NCBI GenBank assembly: GCA_024762475.1
Contig: JANTHJ010000005.1
Location: 1 to 64,000, forward strand
Direction of reading: 5' to 3'
Length of the DNA stretch: 64,000 nt
Source: Chromatiales bacterium
GTDB lineage: Bacteria > Pseudomonadota > Gammaproteobacteria > Chromatiales > Chromatiaceae
The position numbers and the translations under genes were made by a program. Each line of letters opens with the position of its first letter. The first letter of the stretch is position 1. The notes below the pieces were generated by a model. It was given only the letters and a program-made list of their open reading frames with translations. It ran no database searches and was not told where the DNA came from. Positions 52,203 to 62,982 of the stretch are shown in pieces.

Positions 52203-52694
52203 GTGGACATAATCCGACTTGCGCTTCCGATGTTTCTGGTGTCCCTTTCGACGACCCTGCCAGCGTGCCAGGCTGTCGCTGCCGGTCCGCCGACGCTCGC
52301 CGAGTTGCAGCGGTCCGCCCATGCCGGTGACCCCTGGGCCCAGCTCAATCTGGGGGCGGCCTATGATCACGGGATGGCCGGTGTCCCGCGCGATTCTTCG
52401 CGGGCGCTTCGGTGGTATCGAAAGGCGGCGGAGCAGGGGCTCGCCAAGGCCCAGTTCAACCTGGCGCACTGCCTGGTGGTGGGATGCGATGGTGGCGTCG
52501 ATGCCAGGCAAGCCCGCATCTGGATGCGTCGCGCGGCAGAGCAGGGCATGGCCGATGCGCAGTTTCTCCTGGGTGTGATGCTCGCGGAAGGCCTGGGCGG
52601 GGACGTCGATCGAGCGCAGGCGCGCCACTGGTTGCAGAAGGCCGTCGTCGGCGGCCAGGCCGACGCCGCGCAATACCTGTCACAACTCGATTAG
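52203..52694 (+). CDS. Sel1-repeat (TPR-like) secreted protein
   Basis: [19 protein letters not shown]...[21 protein letters not shown] repeats; GTG start. Confidence 0.88.
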   Translation: MDIIRLALPMFLVSLSTTLPACQAVAAGPPTLAELQRSAHAGDPWAQLNLGAAYDHGMAGVPRDSSRALRWYRKAAEQGLAKAQFNLAHCLVVGCDGGVDARQARIWMRRAAEQGMADAQFLLGVMLAEGLGGDVDRAQARHWLQKAVVGGQADAAQYLSQLD

Positions 52695-52767
52695 AAACTT
52701 CTGATATACCCCGCCGGCCGGGCCCGCTATAATCGCGCCCCTTTTCCTGCCTGAACTGGATGCCCCC

Positions 52768-54582
52768 GTGATAGAGAATCTCCGCAACATCGCCATCATC
52801 GCCCACGTCGACCATGGCAAGACCACCCTGGTGGACGAGCTGCTCAAGCAGTCCGGTACCCTGGGTGAGCGTTTCGGCGAGGTGGAGCGGGTGATGGACT
52901 CCAACGACCAGGAGCGGGAGCGGGGTATCACCATCCTGTCCAAGAACACCGCCATCGACTGGGGTGACTACCGCATCAACATCGTGGATACCCCGGGACA
53001 CGCCGATTTCGGCGGCGAGGTCGAGCGGGTGCTGTCCATGGTCGATTCGGTGCTGCTGCTGGTGGATGCCCAGGAAGGCCCCATGCCGCAGACGCGCTTT
53101 GTCACCCAAAAGGCCTTCCGCCATGGCCTGCGGCCGATCGTGGTGGTGAACAAGATCGACAAGCCGGGGGCGCGTCCCGACTGGGTAATCGACCAGGTAT
53201 TCGAACTGTTCGACAACCTGGGCGCCAGCGACGAGCAGCTCGATTTCCCCATCATCTATGCCTCGGCCATCAACGGCTATGCCTCTCAGGAGGACGATGT
53301 GCGGGAAGGCGACATGACGCCGCTGTTCGAGGCCATAGTCGAACACTGTCCGCCACCGACGGTGGACCCGGAAGGCCCCTTCCAGATGCAGATCTCCAAC
53401 CTCGACTACAACAGCTATGTCGGGGCCATCGGTGTCGGGCGCATCACCCGCGGGCGGGTGCGGCCCAACCAGCAGGTAATGGTAGTGAAATACGACGGCA
53501 GCACCCACAAGGCAAAGATCGGCCTGGTCTACGGCTATCTGGGACTGGAGCGGCACGAGGTGGCCGAGGCCCGCGCCGGTGACATCGTGGCGATCACCGG
53601 CATCGAGGCGCCCAATGTCTCCGATACCCTGTGCGACCCGGAACATGTCGAGGCCCTGCCTCCGCTGAGTGTCGATGAGCCGACGGTCTCCATGACCTTC
53701 CTGGTCAACAGTTCGCCCTTCGCCGGGCGCGAGGGCAAGTACCTCACCTCGCGCCAGCTCAAGGATCGTCTGGAGCGCGAGCTGATCCACAATGTGGCGT
53801 TGCGGGTGGAAGAAGGCACCGATCCGGAAAAATTCAAGGTTTCCGGTCGCGGCGAGTTGCATCTGTCGGTGCTGATCGAGAACATGCGCCGCGAGGGTTT
53901 CGAACTGGCGGTCTCGCGGCCCGAGGTGATCTTCCGCGAGATCGACGGCGAGGTCTGCGAACCCTATGAGCAGGTCACAGTGGATGTCGAGGAACAGCAC
54001 CAGGGCGCGATCATGGAGGCGCTGGGCGAGCGTCGCGGCGACCTGCGCGATATGGTGCCGGACGGCAAGGGACGGGTGCGTCTGGACTACATCATGCCCT
54101 CGCGAGGATTGATTGGATTTCAGACCGACTTCATGACCATGACCTCCGGTACCGGATTGCTGTATCACGTCTTCGATCACTATGGCCCGGCCCAGGGCGG
54201 CGGTATCGCCAAGCGCAAGAACGGTGTGCTGATCTCCAACGGCCAGGGCAAGGCCCTCGGCTATGCGCTGTTCAACCTGCAGGAGCGCGGGCGCTTGTTC
54301 ACCTCGCCCGGAGACGAGGTGTACGAGGGTCAGATCATCGGTATCCATTCGCGTGACAACGACCTGGTGGTCAACCCGCTCAAGGGCAAGCAGCTGACCA
54401 ATGTGCGCGCCTCCGGCAAGGACGATGCGATCGCGCTCACGCCACCGATTCCGTTGACCCTGGAGATGGCGCTGGAGTTCATCGAGGACGACGAGCTGGT
54501 GGAGGTCACCCCCGGCGCGATTCGCCTGCGCAAAAAGCTGCTGAAAGAGCACGAGCGCAAGCGTGCTGGCCGGGCCTCCTGA
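52768..54582 (+). CDS. typA: Translational GTPase TypA/BipA
   Basis: [54 protein letters not shown]. Confidence 0.98.
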   Translation: MIENLRNIAIIAHVDHGKTTLVDELLKQSGTLGERFGEVERVMDSNDQERERGITILSKNTAIDWGDYRINIVDTPGHADFGGEVERVLSMVDSVLLLVDAQEGPMPQTRFVTQKAFRHGLRPIVVVNKIDKPGARPDWVIDQVFELFDNLGASDEQLDFPIIYASAINGYASQEDDVREGDMTPLFEAIVEHCPPPTVDPEGPFQMQISNLDYNSYVGAIGVGRITRGRVRPNQQVMVVKYDGSTHKAKIGLVYGYLGLERHEVAEARAGDIVAITGIEAPNVSDTLCDPEHVEALPPLSVDEPTVSMTFLVNSSPFAGREGKYLTSRQLKDRLERELIHNVALRVEEGTDPEKFKVSGRGELHLSVLIENMRREGFELAVSRPEVIFREIDGEVCEPYEQVTVDVEEQHQGAIMEALGERRGDLRDMVPDGKGRVRLDYIMPSRGLIGFQTDFMTMTSGTGLLYHVFDHYGPAQGGGIAKRKNGVLISNGQGKALGYALFNLQERGRLFTSPGDEVYEGQIIGIHSRDNDLVVNPLKGKQLTNVRASGKDDAIALTPPIPLTLEMALEFIEDDELVEVTPGAIRLRKKLLKEHERKRAGRAS

Positions 54583-54619
54583 CCACGGCGCAATCGAACA
54601 GGTCCTATTACGGACACAC

Positions 54620-54656
54620 AAAAAATGGGTTAGCGAACTATCGCTAACCCATTTTT
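54620..54656. terminator. Bidirectional terminator between typA and tRNA-Pro
   Basis: AAAAAATGGGTTAGCGA-acta-TCGCTAACCCATTTTT. Confidence 0.93.
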
Positions 54657-54663
54657 CTTGAAT

Positions 54664-54740
54664 TGGTCGGAGTGAGAGGATTCGAACCTCCGGCCCCTGC
54701 CTCCCGAAGGCAGTGCTCTACCAAGCTGAGCTACACTCCG
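54664..54740 (-). tRNA. tRNA-Pro (anticodon CGG), CCA encoded
   Basis: Minus strand CGGAGTGTAGCTCAGCTTGGTAGAGCACTGCCTTCGGGAGGCAGGGGCCGGAGGTTCGAATCCTCTCACTCCGACCA; full cloverleaf, anticodon loop TTCGGGA. Confidence 0.97.
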
Positions 54741-54748
54741 AAATACTG

Positions 54749-55717
54749 TCAGAAGGGGCGGTCGACGGCAAAGTCGGCCAGCGCCAGAAGCGCGCTCTTG
54801 AAGGCGCTGGCGGGCAGGTCCGCGATGGCCTGCTTGGCGCAGTCCGCCTCTTCCCTGGCAAGGCGGGCAGTGTACGCGATCCCATCGGTCGATTCAATCG
54901 CCCGGCGGACCGCTTCCACCCGGTCGGCACCCCCCTGCTCGATCACCTCACGCAGCATGGCGCGGGCGTCGGGATCGGCCACTTCCATGGCGCGGATCAG
55001 GGGCAGGGTGGGCTTGCCCTCGGCCAGGTCGTCACCGATGTTCTTGCCGATGTCGGCATCCGACGAACCGTAGTCCAGGGCGTCGTCGATCATCTGGAAG
55101 GCCATGCCCAGGTGCAGTCCATAGGCGGCCATGGCCCGCTCCTCGGTCTCGCAGGCGCCGGCGATCAGGGCGCCGAGGCGGGCGCCGGCCTCGAACAGGG
55201 TGGCGGTCTTGCGCAGCACCACCTCGCGGTAACGGGCCTCATCGGTGTCCGGATCGTTGCAGTTGAGCAACTGCAGCACCTCGCCCTCGGCAATCTGATT
55301 GGTGGCAGTGGAAAGGATCTCCATCACCCGCATGCTGTCCACCGCGACCATCATTTCAAAGGAGCGGGAATACAGGAAGTCCCCGACCAGCACGCTGGCG
55401 GCATTGCCCCAGACCGCGTTGGCGGTATCGCGGTTGCGTCGCAGTTCCGAGCCGTCCACCACGTCGTCGTGCAACAGGGTGGCGGTGTGGATGAACTCCA
55501 CGATGGCGGCGAGGTCTACATGGGTGTCGCCGGTATAGCCGAGCGCGCGCGCGGACAGCAGCACGATCATGGGGCGCAGGCGCTTGCCGCCGCTGCCCAC
55601 GATGTAGTGGCCGACCTGGTTGATCAGGACCACGTCCGAGCTGAGGCGATCGAGGATCAGCTGGTTGGTGGCCTTGAGATCGTCCGCAATCAGCTCGCGG
55701 ATGCTGTCGAGATCCAT
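54749..55717 (-). CDS. ispB: Octaprenyl diphosphate synthase
   Basis: GGKRLRPMIVLLSARALG; LLHDDVVDGSELRR; MIDDALDYGSSD. Confidence 0.95.
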   Translation of the reverse strand: MDLDSIRELIADDLKATNQLILDRLSSDVVLINQVGHYIVGSGGKRLRPMIVLLSARALGYTGDTHVDLAAIVEFIHTATLLHDDVVDGSELRRNRDTANAVWGNAASVLVGDFLYSRSFEMMVAVDSMRVMEILSTATNQIAEGEVLQLLNCNDPDTDEARYREVVLRKTATLFEAGARLGALIAGACETEERAMAAYGLHLGMAFQMIDDALDYGSSDADIGKNIGDDLAEGKPTLPLIRAMEVADPDARAMLREVIEQGGADRVEAVRRAIESTDGIAYTARLAREEADCAKQAIADLPASAFKSALLALADFAVDRPF

Positions 55718-55903
55718 GGATTGCCGGGTTGGATGGAAACGGCGGGCATCCTAGAATCCGCCGGAAGTGCCTGTCAAGGTGGGCTGTTCCCCAATGGTTG
55801 ACGGCGGGCTCGGCCATCTATAGAATTTCGCCTCTTTCCGCAGCTGTCCGTTGTTTCGACGGGGCTGCTCCGCATCGAATTCTGAACCGGAGAGTGTGCA
55901 GAC

Positions 55904-56218
55904 ATGTACGCCGTTATCCAGACTGGGGGCAAGCAATACCGCGTGTCCGAAGGGTCCACCCTGCGGGTGGAGAAGATCGCCGCCGACGAAGGCGACAGCG
56001 TCGAGATCGACAAGGTGCTGTTGGTTGCCGATGGGGACGACGTCAAGGTGGGCGCCCCTTACGTCGAGGGCGGCAAGGTCACTGCGACCGTGAAGGCGCA
56101 GGGCCGCGGCAAGAAGGTGCAGATCATCAAATTCAAGCGCCGCAAGCATCACCTCAAGCGCCAGGGCCATCGCCAGGCCTACACCGAGCTTGAAGTGACC
56201 GGCATCAGCGCGGGCTGA
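55904..56218 (+). CDS. rplU: 50S ribosomal protein L21
   Basis: [25 protein letters not shown]. Confidence 0.98.
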   Translation: MYAVIQTGGKQYRVSEGSTLRVEKIAADEGDSVEIDKVLLVADGDDVKVGAPYVEGGKVTATVKAQGRGKKVQIIKFKRRKHHLKRQGHRQAYTELEVTGISAG

Positions 56219-56231
56219 GGAGAGAGCAGAA

Positions 56232-56489
56232 ATGGCACACAAGAAGGCAGGCGGCAGTTCCCGTAACGGTCGCGATTCTGAATCCAAACGTCTGGGCGTC
56301 AAGCGTTTCGGCGGCCAGCAGGTGAGCGCGGGCAGCATCATCATTCGTCAGCGCGGCACGCGGGTGCATCCCGGTGTGAACGTAGGCTGTGGGCGTGATC
56401 ATACCCTGTTCGCCAAGGTCGACGGGGTGGTCAGGTTCGAGACCAAGGGTCCCAAGAACCGCAAGTACGTGAGCGTGATGCCCGCCTGA
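56232..56489 (+). CDS. rpmA: 50S ribosomal protein L27
   Basis: [29 protein letters not shown]. Confidence 0.98.
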   Translation: MAHKKAGGSSRNGRDSESKRLGVKRFGGQQVSAGSIIIRQRGTRVHPGVNVGCGRDHTLFAKVDGVVRFETKGPKNRKYVSVMPA

Positions 56490-56516
56490 GCGGCCGACCG
56501 CAACGCACCTGCAAGG

Positions 56517-56543
56517 GGCCCCGTCATCGGACGGGGCCTTTTT
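56517..56543 (+). terminator. Intrinsic terminator after rpmA
   Basis: GGCCCCGTC-atcg-GACGGGGCC-TTTTT. Confidence 0.93.
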
Positions 56544-56555
56544 GTTTGTGGATAG

Positions 56556-58762
<2,207 letters not shown>

Positions 58763-58764
58763 GT

Positions 58765-59015
58765 CTAGCCCGAATATTTCACCCGGTCGCTGGAAAATAC
58801 TGATAACTCGCTGGTCGCCAAAGACATTCTTCGTCTATCAGCAGGGAACGAAATGTTACCAGGCCAACGCTGGACGCGCCCTCGCACCGATCTGGCCGCC
58901 CTCGAGCGGTATTTCCTTCCTCATCAATAGGCTGGCTATTATTCGGTCGGAAATCCACTCGAGAACACCCATCTCGGCACGAGCATCGCGTCCCCGGGTG
59001 AAATATCCGGGCTAG
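58765..59015 (-). repeat. MITE-like element copy B (251 bp, intact 22-bp terminal inverted repeats)
   Basis: CTAGCCCGAATATTTCACCCGG ... CCGGGTGAAATATCCGGGCTAG (one mismatch between arms); no full transposase ORF; inverted relative to copy A. Confidence 0.9.
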
Positions 59016-59019
59016 GAGC

Positions 59020-59056
59020 AAAAAAATGACCCCGCGGCGGTCCATGCTGCGGGGTC
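59020..59056 (-). terminator. Intrinsic terminator of sRNA-2
   Basis: Minus strand GACCCCGC AGC ATGGACC GCC GCGGGGTC ATTTTTTT. Confidence 0.9.
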
Positions 59057-59143
59057 TGTGTCGCCCGATGCGGTACGGTTTGGCAAACCTTCATCCCTGG
59101 CCAGTCCCTGGCTCGGTCTCGTCCCTGACTTCCTGCTGGCGAC
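59020..59143 (-). ncRNA. Predicted CsrB/RsmY-type CsrA(RsmA)-sequestering sRNA (sRNA-2)
   Basis: GGA motifs on the minus strand at 59133-31, 59124-22, 59107-05, 59096-94 and 59043-41, four in CAGGA/CAGGGA context; hairpin GCCAG-GGA-CTGGC; terminator GACCCCGC...GCGGGGTCATTTTTTT with GGA in the loop; UAS/promoter shared with sRNA-1. Confidence 0.62.
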
Positions 59144-59199
59144 AGTGGAAGTGTGGGCCACGGAGATTGCCTTGCCATTAGGCCAAGGGCGCAATTGCT

Positions 59200-59217
59200 T
59201 GTAGGAATTATCTGAAC
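59200..59217 (-). promoter_or_regulatory. GacA/UvrY-like upstream activating element of sRNA-2
   Basis: Minus strand GTTCAG-ATAATT-CCTACA; 16/17 identity with the element upstream of sRNA-1. Confidence 0.55.
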
Positions 59218-59225
59218 CTGCGGGC

Positions 59226-59255
59226 AAAAAGAAACCGGCCACTGGGCCGGTTCTC
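59226..59255 (-). terminator. rpsT intrinsic terminator
   Basis: Minus strand AACCGGCC-cagt-GGCCGGTT-TC-TTTTT. Confidence 0.9.
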
Positions 59256-59277
59256 CAGAGCGTCTCTCAGATCGCCG

Positions 59278-59538
59278 TCACAGAGACTTGATCCGGGCGC
59301 TCAGGCGACTCTTGTGGCGCGCGGCCTTGTTCTTGTGGATCAGGCCCTTGCAGGCGAGGCGGTCGAGCAGTGGCACGGCCTTCTTGTAGGCCTCCTGGGC
59401 ACCTTCCTTGTCACCCGCAGCGATGGCGTTGATCGTCTTCTTGAGCTCAGTGCGCATCATGCTGCGACGGCTCGCATTTTGCTGACGGTGCTTTTCCGCC
59501 TGACGGGCGCGCTTGCGTGCTTGGGGGGAATTGGCCAC
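59278..59538 (-). CDS. rpsT: 30S ribosomal protein S20
   Basis: [36 protein letters not shown]. Confidence 0.97.
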   Translation of the reverse strand: MANSPQARKRARQAEKHRQQNASRRSMMRTELKKTINAIAAGDKEGAQEAYKKAVPLLDRLACKGLIHKNKAARHKSRLSARIKSL

Positions 59539-59686
59539 TTCAGTTGCTCCTGAATTCGTTCGGCTTTGTAAAAAGACGGCGAATTATGGGGAGGCGGGCA
59601 ATGCTTGTCAAGGCGAAATTGGTGGCCGCGCGCGGCCCTGTCGCGCGGTTGGCGGTTGTTGTTGCCGGACGGGCATATTCGGGATA

Positions 59687-61267
59687 ATGCCGGCCCGCAT
59701 CCCTGTTCCGGAGAACCGTCCCCTGTCCCTGTTCCGCTCTCTGTCCACGGTAGGTGTCTTCACCCTCGGCTCGCGCATTCTCGGCTTCGTGCGCGACCTG
59801 GTGTTGGCGCATGTGTTTGGCGCCAACGCCATGACCGACGCCTTCTTCGTGGCCTTCAAGATACCCAACTTCCTGCGCCGCCTGTTCGCGGAGGGCGCCT
59901 TTGCCACCGCCTTCGTGCCGGTGCTGACCGAGTACAAATCCAACCGGGATCCGCGTGAACTGCGCGAATTCATCGATCACGTGGCCGGGACCCTGGGGCT
60001 TGTCCTGCTGGTCGTGTCGCTGCTGGGGATGGTGGCTGCACCGCTGGTGGTGGGGCTGTTCGCCTTCGGCTGGGTCATGGACGGCGCGACCGAGAAGCTG
60101 GATCTGGCCACGCAGATGCTGCGCCTGACCTTTCCCTACCTGCTCTTCATCTCGTTGACTGCCTTCGCCGGCGGCATCATGAATGCGTGGAACCGCTTCG
60201 CGGTGCCGGCCTTTACCCCTGTGTTGCTCAACTTGTCATTGATCGGGTGTGCCCTATGGCTGGCGCCCCTGATGGAGCAGCCGGTGACGGCCCTGGCCTG
60301 GGGCGTATTGATCGCGGGTATCACCCAGTTCGTGTTCCAGCTGCCCTTTCTGCACCGCCTGGACCTGTTGCCGCGCCCGCGCCCTCACCTGGGCGATCCG
60401 GGCGTGCGACGGATTCTCAAACTCATGGTGCCCGCGCTTTTTGCGGTTTCGGTCACCCAGATCAATCTGCTATTGGACACGGTGCTCGCCTCTACGTTGG
60501 TCAGCGGCAGTATCTCCTGGCTCTATTATTCGGATCGCCTGATGGAGTTCCCCCTTGGTGTGCTGGGTGTGGGACTGGGCACCGTGCTTCTCCCCCGGCT
60601 GTCTCGCGAGCAGGCGGAACAGGATCCGGGCGAATTCGATCGCACCCTCGATTGGGGGCTGCGCATGGCGTTGGTCTTCGGCTTGCCCGCTGCGGTGGGG
60701 CTGGGAGTGCTGGCCGGGCCCATCATCAGCACCCTGTTCCAGTCGGAGGTGTTCACCCCTCATGATGTCGGCATGGCGCGGCTGAGTCTGATGGCCTACG
60801 CCAGCGGCCTGTTGGCATTCATCTTTATCAAGGTGCTTGCGCCCGGCTACTATGCCCGCCAGGACACCCGCACGCCGGTACGTATCGGCGTGATCGCCAT
60901 GGTGGCCAATATGGTCCTCAATCTGGTCCTGATCTTCCCCCTGAAACATGCCGGCCTGGCGCTGGCGACCAGCCTCGCGGCCTACCTGAACGCGTGGTTG
61001 CTGTGGCGGGGGTTGGTGAAGGCGGGGCGCTACACCGCGATGCAGGGCTGGTCGGGGCTTGTCGCGAAGGTGTTGCTTGCCTGCGCGGGTATGGCGCTGG
61101 TGCTGTCCTGGGGCGCCGGCGAGCTGGACAGCTGGTTCGAGGCGGGACACGGCAGTCGCGCCCTGCGTCTGGGCGGCTGGATTCTTGCTGGTGGCAGCGC
61201 CTACTTCGGGATACTCATTGCGACAGGGCTGCGGCCGGCCATGCTGCGCCGCTCAGGAGGTGTTTGA
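59687..61267 (+). CDS. murJ: Lipid II flippase MurJ
   Basis: LFRSLSTVGVFTLGSRILGFVRDLVLAHVFGANAMTDAFFVAFKIPNFLRRLFAEGAF; ATG at 59687. Confidence 0.96.
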   Translation: MPARIPVPENRPLSLFRSLSTVGVFTLGSRILGFVRDLVLAHVFGANAMTDAFFVAFKIPNFLRRLFAEGAFATAFVPVLTEYKSNRDPRELREFIDHVAGTLGLVLLVVSLLGMVAAPLVVGLFAFGWVMDGATEKLDLATQMLRLTFPYLLFISLTAFAGGIMNAWNRFAVPAFTPVLLNLSLIGCALWLAPLMEQPVTALAWGVLIAGITQFVFQLPFLHRLDLLPRPRPHLGDPGVRRILKLMVPALFAVSVTQINLLLDTVLASTLVSGSISWLYYSDRLMEFPLGVLGVGLGTVLLPRLSREQAEQDPGEFDRTLDWGLRMALVFGLPAAVGLGVLAGPIISTLFQSEVFTPHDVGMARLSLMAYASGLLAFIFIKVLAPGYYARQDTRTPVRIGVIAMVANMVLNLVLIFPLKHAGLALATSLAAYLNAWLLWRGLVKAGRYTAMQGWSGLVAKVLLACAGMALVLSWGAGELDSWFEAGHGSRALRLGGWILAGGSAYFGILIATGLRPAMLRRSGGV

Positions 61268-61746
61268 TGCCGGGGTTCCTGCTGGTCAGTCTGATCGTAT
61301 TGATCCTCGATCAACTCAGCAAGTGGTGGATACTGCAGCACTTCCACGAACACGAGGTGTTGGTGGTCTGGCCCGTCTTCAATCTCACCCTGGCCTTCAA
61401 CAAGGGGGCCGCCTTCAGTTTTCTGGCGGATGCGGGCGGCTGGCAGCACTATCTGTTCGTGGGGCTGGCGGTGTTGGTCTCGCTGTTCCTGGTGATCTGG
61501 CTATGGCGCCTGCCGAAAGGGCGTCTGCTCGAGGCCTGGGGGCTGGCGCTGATCCTGGGCGGTGCCCTGGGCAACCTCGTCGATCGCCTGTTGCGCGGCC
61601 AGGTGGTGGATTTCCTGCAGTGGCACTGGGAGGCGCACTACTTTCCTTCCTTCAACCTCGCGGATAGCGCCATTACGCTGGGTGTCGTGCTGCTGTTGCT
61701 GGATGCACTACGCGGAGAGTCGCGCAAACAGGGTAATGTCAGATAA
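61267..61746 (+). CDS. lspA: Lipoprotein signal peptidase
   Basis: LDQLSKWWIL; FNKGAAFSFLAD; GGALGNLVDRLLRGQVVDFL; FNLADSAI; ATG at 61267 overlaps the murJ stop. Confidence 0.95.
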   Translation: MPGFLLVSLIVLILDQLSKWWILQHFHEHEVLVVWPVFNLTLAFNKGAAFSFLADAGGWQHYLFVGLAVLVSLFLVIWLWRLPKGRLLEAWGLALILGGALGNLVDRLLRGQVVDFLQWHWEAHYFPSFNLADSAITLGVVLLLLDALRGESRKQGNVR

Positions 61747-61754
61747 ATCCTACA
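61737..61754 (+). promoter_or_regulatory. GacA/UvrY-like upstream activating element of sRNA-1
   Basis: TGTCAG-ATAAAT-CCTACA, 5/6 + 5/6 match to TGTAAG-N6-CTTACA; overlaps the lspA stop. Confidence 0.65.
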
Positions 61755-61805
61755 AATTGTATCGGCATTGTCCGATACCGCGGTCTAAAGTGGCTGGGCA
61801 TACTC

Positions 61806-61926
61806 TCTCCACCGCTGCAGGGATGGAGACCGGACAGGAGGTCCGGCAGCCAAGGAGGCACTCTTCAAAGGATTGAATAGACCGGCGGTGTAAGCCCGCT
61901 CCCACGGATGGGGGGCGGGCTTTTTT
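61806..61926 (+). ncRNA. Predicted CsrB/RsmZ-type CsrA(RsmA)-sequestering sRNA (sRNA-1)
   Basis: Hairpins TCTCCA-ccgctgcAGGGA-TGGAGA, CCGGAC-AGGAG-GTCCGG, GCC-AAGGA-GGC, TTCAA-AGGA-TTGAA, and terminator GCCCGC..CCCA-CGGA-TGGG..GCGGGC-TTTTTT; no coding potential. Confidence 0.75.
61894..61926 (+). terminator. Intrinsic terminator of sRNA-1 (GGA in loop)
   Basis: GCCCGC-tCCCA-CGGA-TGGGgg-GCGGGC-TTTTTT. Confidence 0.92.
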
Positions 61927-62016
61927 GGTGCCTGCCGTCCGCGTTGCCTCTGCTTTCTGAATCCACATTACCTTTCCACGATATAATCACGCGCTTGTTT
62001 CTATTGGGGGAGCGGC

Positions 62017-62982
62017 GTGTTACTGATTCGCGGCCAGCACAATCTGCGCGAGAACCACCGGGGTTGTGTCGCCACCATCGGTAACTTCGACGGTGTCCAC
62101 CTCGGCCACCAGGCGGTCTTCGAGGCGCTCAAGGAACGCGCCACGGAGTACCAGCTGCCCTCTCTGGTCATCACTTTCGAGCCGCAGCCGCTGGAGTATT
62201 TCCGTCCCGACGAGGCCCCGCCGCGCCTGATGCGGGCGCGGGAGAAGCTGGAATGCATCGAACGGGCCGGCATCGACCGCGTATTGTTGCTGAGATTCGA
62301 CCAGGATCTGGCCCTGATGACCGCGCAGGATTTCATCCGCGAATATCTGGTGGAGGCACTGGGGATACGTCATCTCTACGTCGGGGACGATTTTCGCTTC
62401 GGTCGCGACCGGCGGGGAGACGTCGAGCTGCTGCGTGATCAGGGCCAGCAGTTGGGGTTTCAGGTGGAAAGCCTGGAAACGGTGAGCGACACCTGCGGCC
62501 GGATCAGCAGTACGCGCATCCGTGAGGCGCTGGCGGCCGGTGATCTGGCTACCGCACGTTGCTGTCTGGGGCGTGATTTCAGCGTCAGTGGCCGGGTGGC
62601 GCACGGCCATCGACGCGGCAGGAGCATCGGCTTTCCGACCATGAACGTGGGGCTGGCGCGGCGTCGCAGCCCGATCCGGGGCGTGTTTGCGGTGCGGGTC
62701 GAAGGACTGGGCCCGGAGTTGCGCCCTGGTGTGGCCAATGTCGGGAACCGTCCGACCCTGGCGGGCGACGACCGTTTCCTGCTCGAGGTTCACTTGTTCG
62801 ACTTCGATCGCGAGGTCTATGGCGAGCAGGTGAAGGTCCATTTCATCCAGCGTATCCGGGACGAAAAGAAATTCGAATCATTCGACGCACTCCGTGAGCA
62901 GATCCAGCACGACGCAGAGCAGGCCAGTGCGGTACTGGCTCGTGACGTATCCCATTGCATTACCCATCAGGCGACACCGTGA
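62017..62982 (+). CDS. ribF: Bifunctional riboflavin kinase/FAD synthetase
   Basis: [53 protein letters not shown]. Confidence 0.96.
   Translation: MLLIRGQHNLRENHRGCVATIGNFDGVHLGHQAVFEALKERATEYQLPSLVITFEPQPLEYFRPDEAPPRLMRAREKLECIERAGIDRVLLLRFDQDLALMTAQDFIREYLVEALGIRHLYVGDDFRFGRDRRGDVELLRDQGQQLGFQVESLETVSDTCGRISSTRIREALAAGDLATARCCLGRDFSVSGRVAHGHRRGRSIGFPTMNVGLARRRSPIRGVFAVRVEGLGPELRPGVANVGNRPTLAGDDRFLLEVHLFDFDREVYGEQVKVHFIQRIRDEKKFESFDALREQIQHDAEQASAVLARDVSHCITHQATP

Noticed and set aside
52456-54621. 721-aa minus-strand ORF antisense to typA
   Set aside because: Mirror of typA codon bias; no domain signatures
59012-59242. 76-aa minus-strand ORF over the sRNA-2 region, and a tRNA-like 5' stretch GCGCCCTTGGCCTAATGGCAAGGC
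   Set aside because: The ORF spans the UAS and two terminators. The stretch has no anticodon stem, T-arm or matching acceptor 3' strand, so it is not a tRNA
61889-61906. TGTAAG inside sRNA-1 as a possible GacA half-site
   Set aside because: The second half-site (CTTACA) is absent and it lies next to the terminator; treated as coincidence
61747-62016. FMN riboswitch (RFN element) upstream of ribF
   Set aside because: No RFN core motifs; the structures present are GGA hairpins ending in a terminator about 90 nt before ribF
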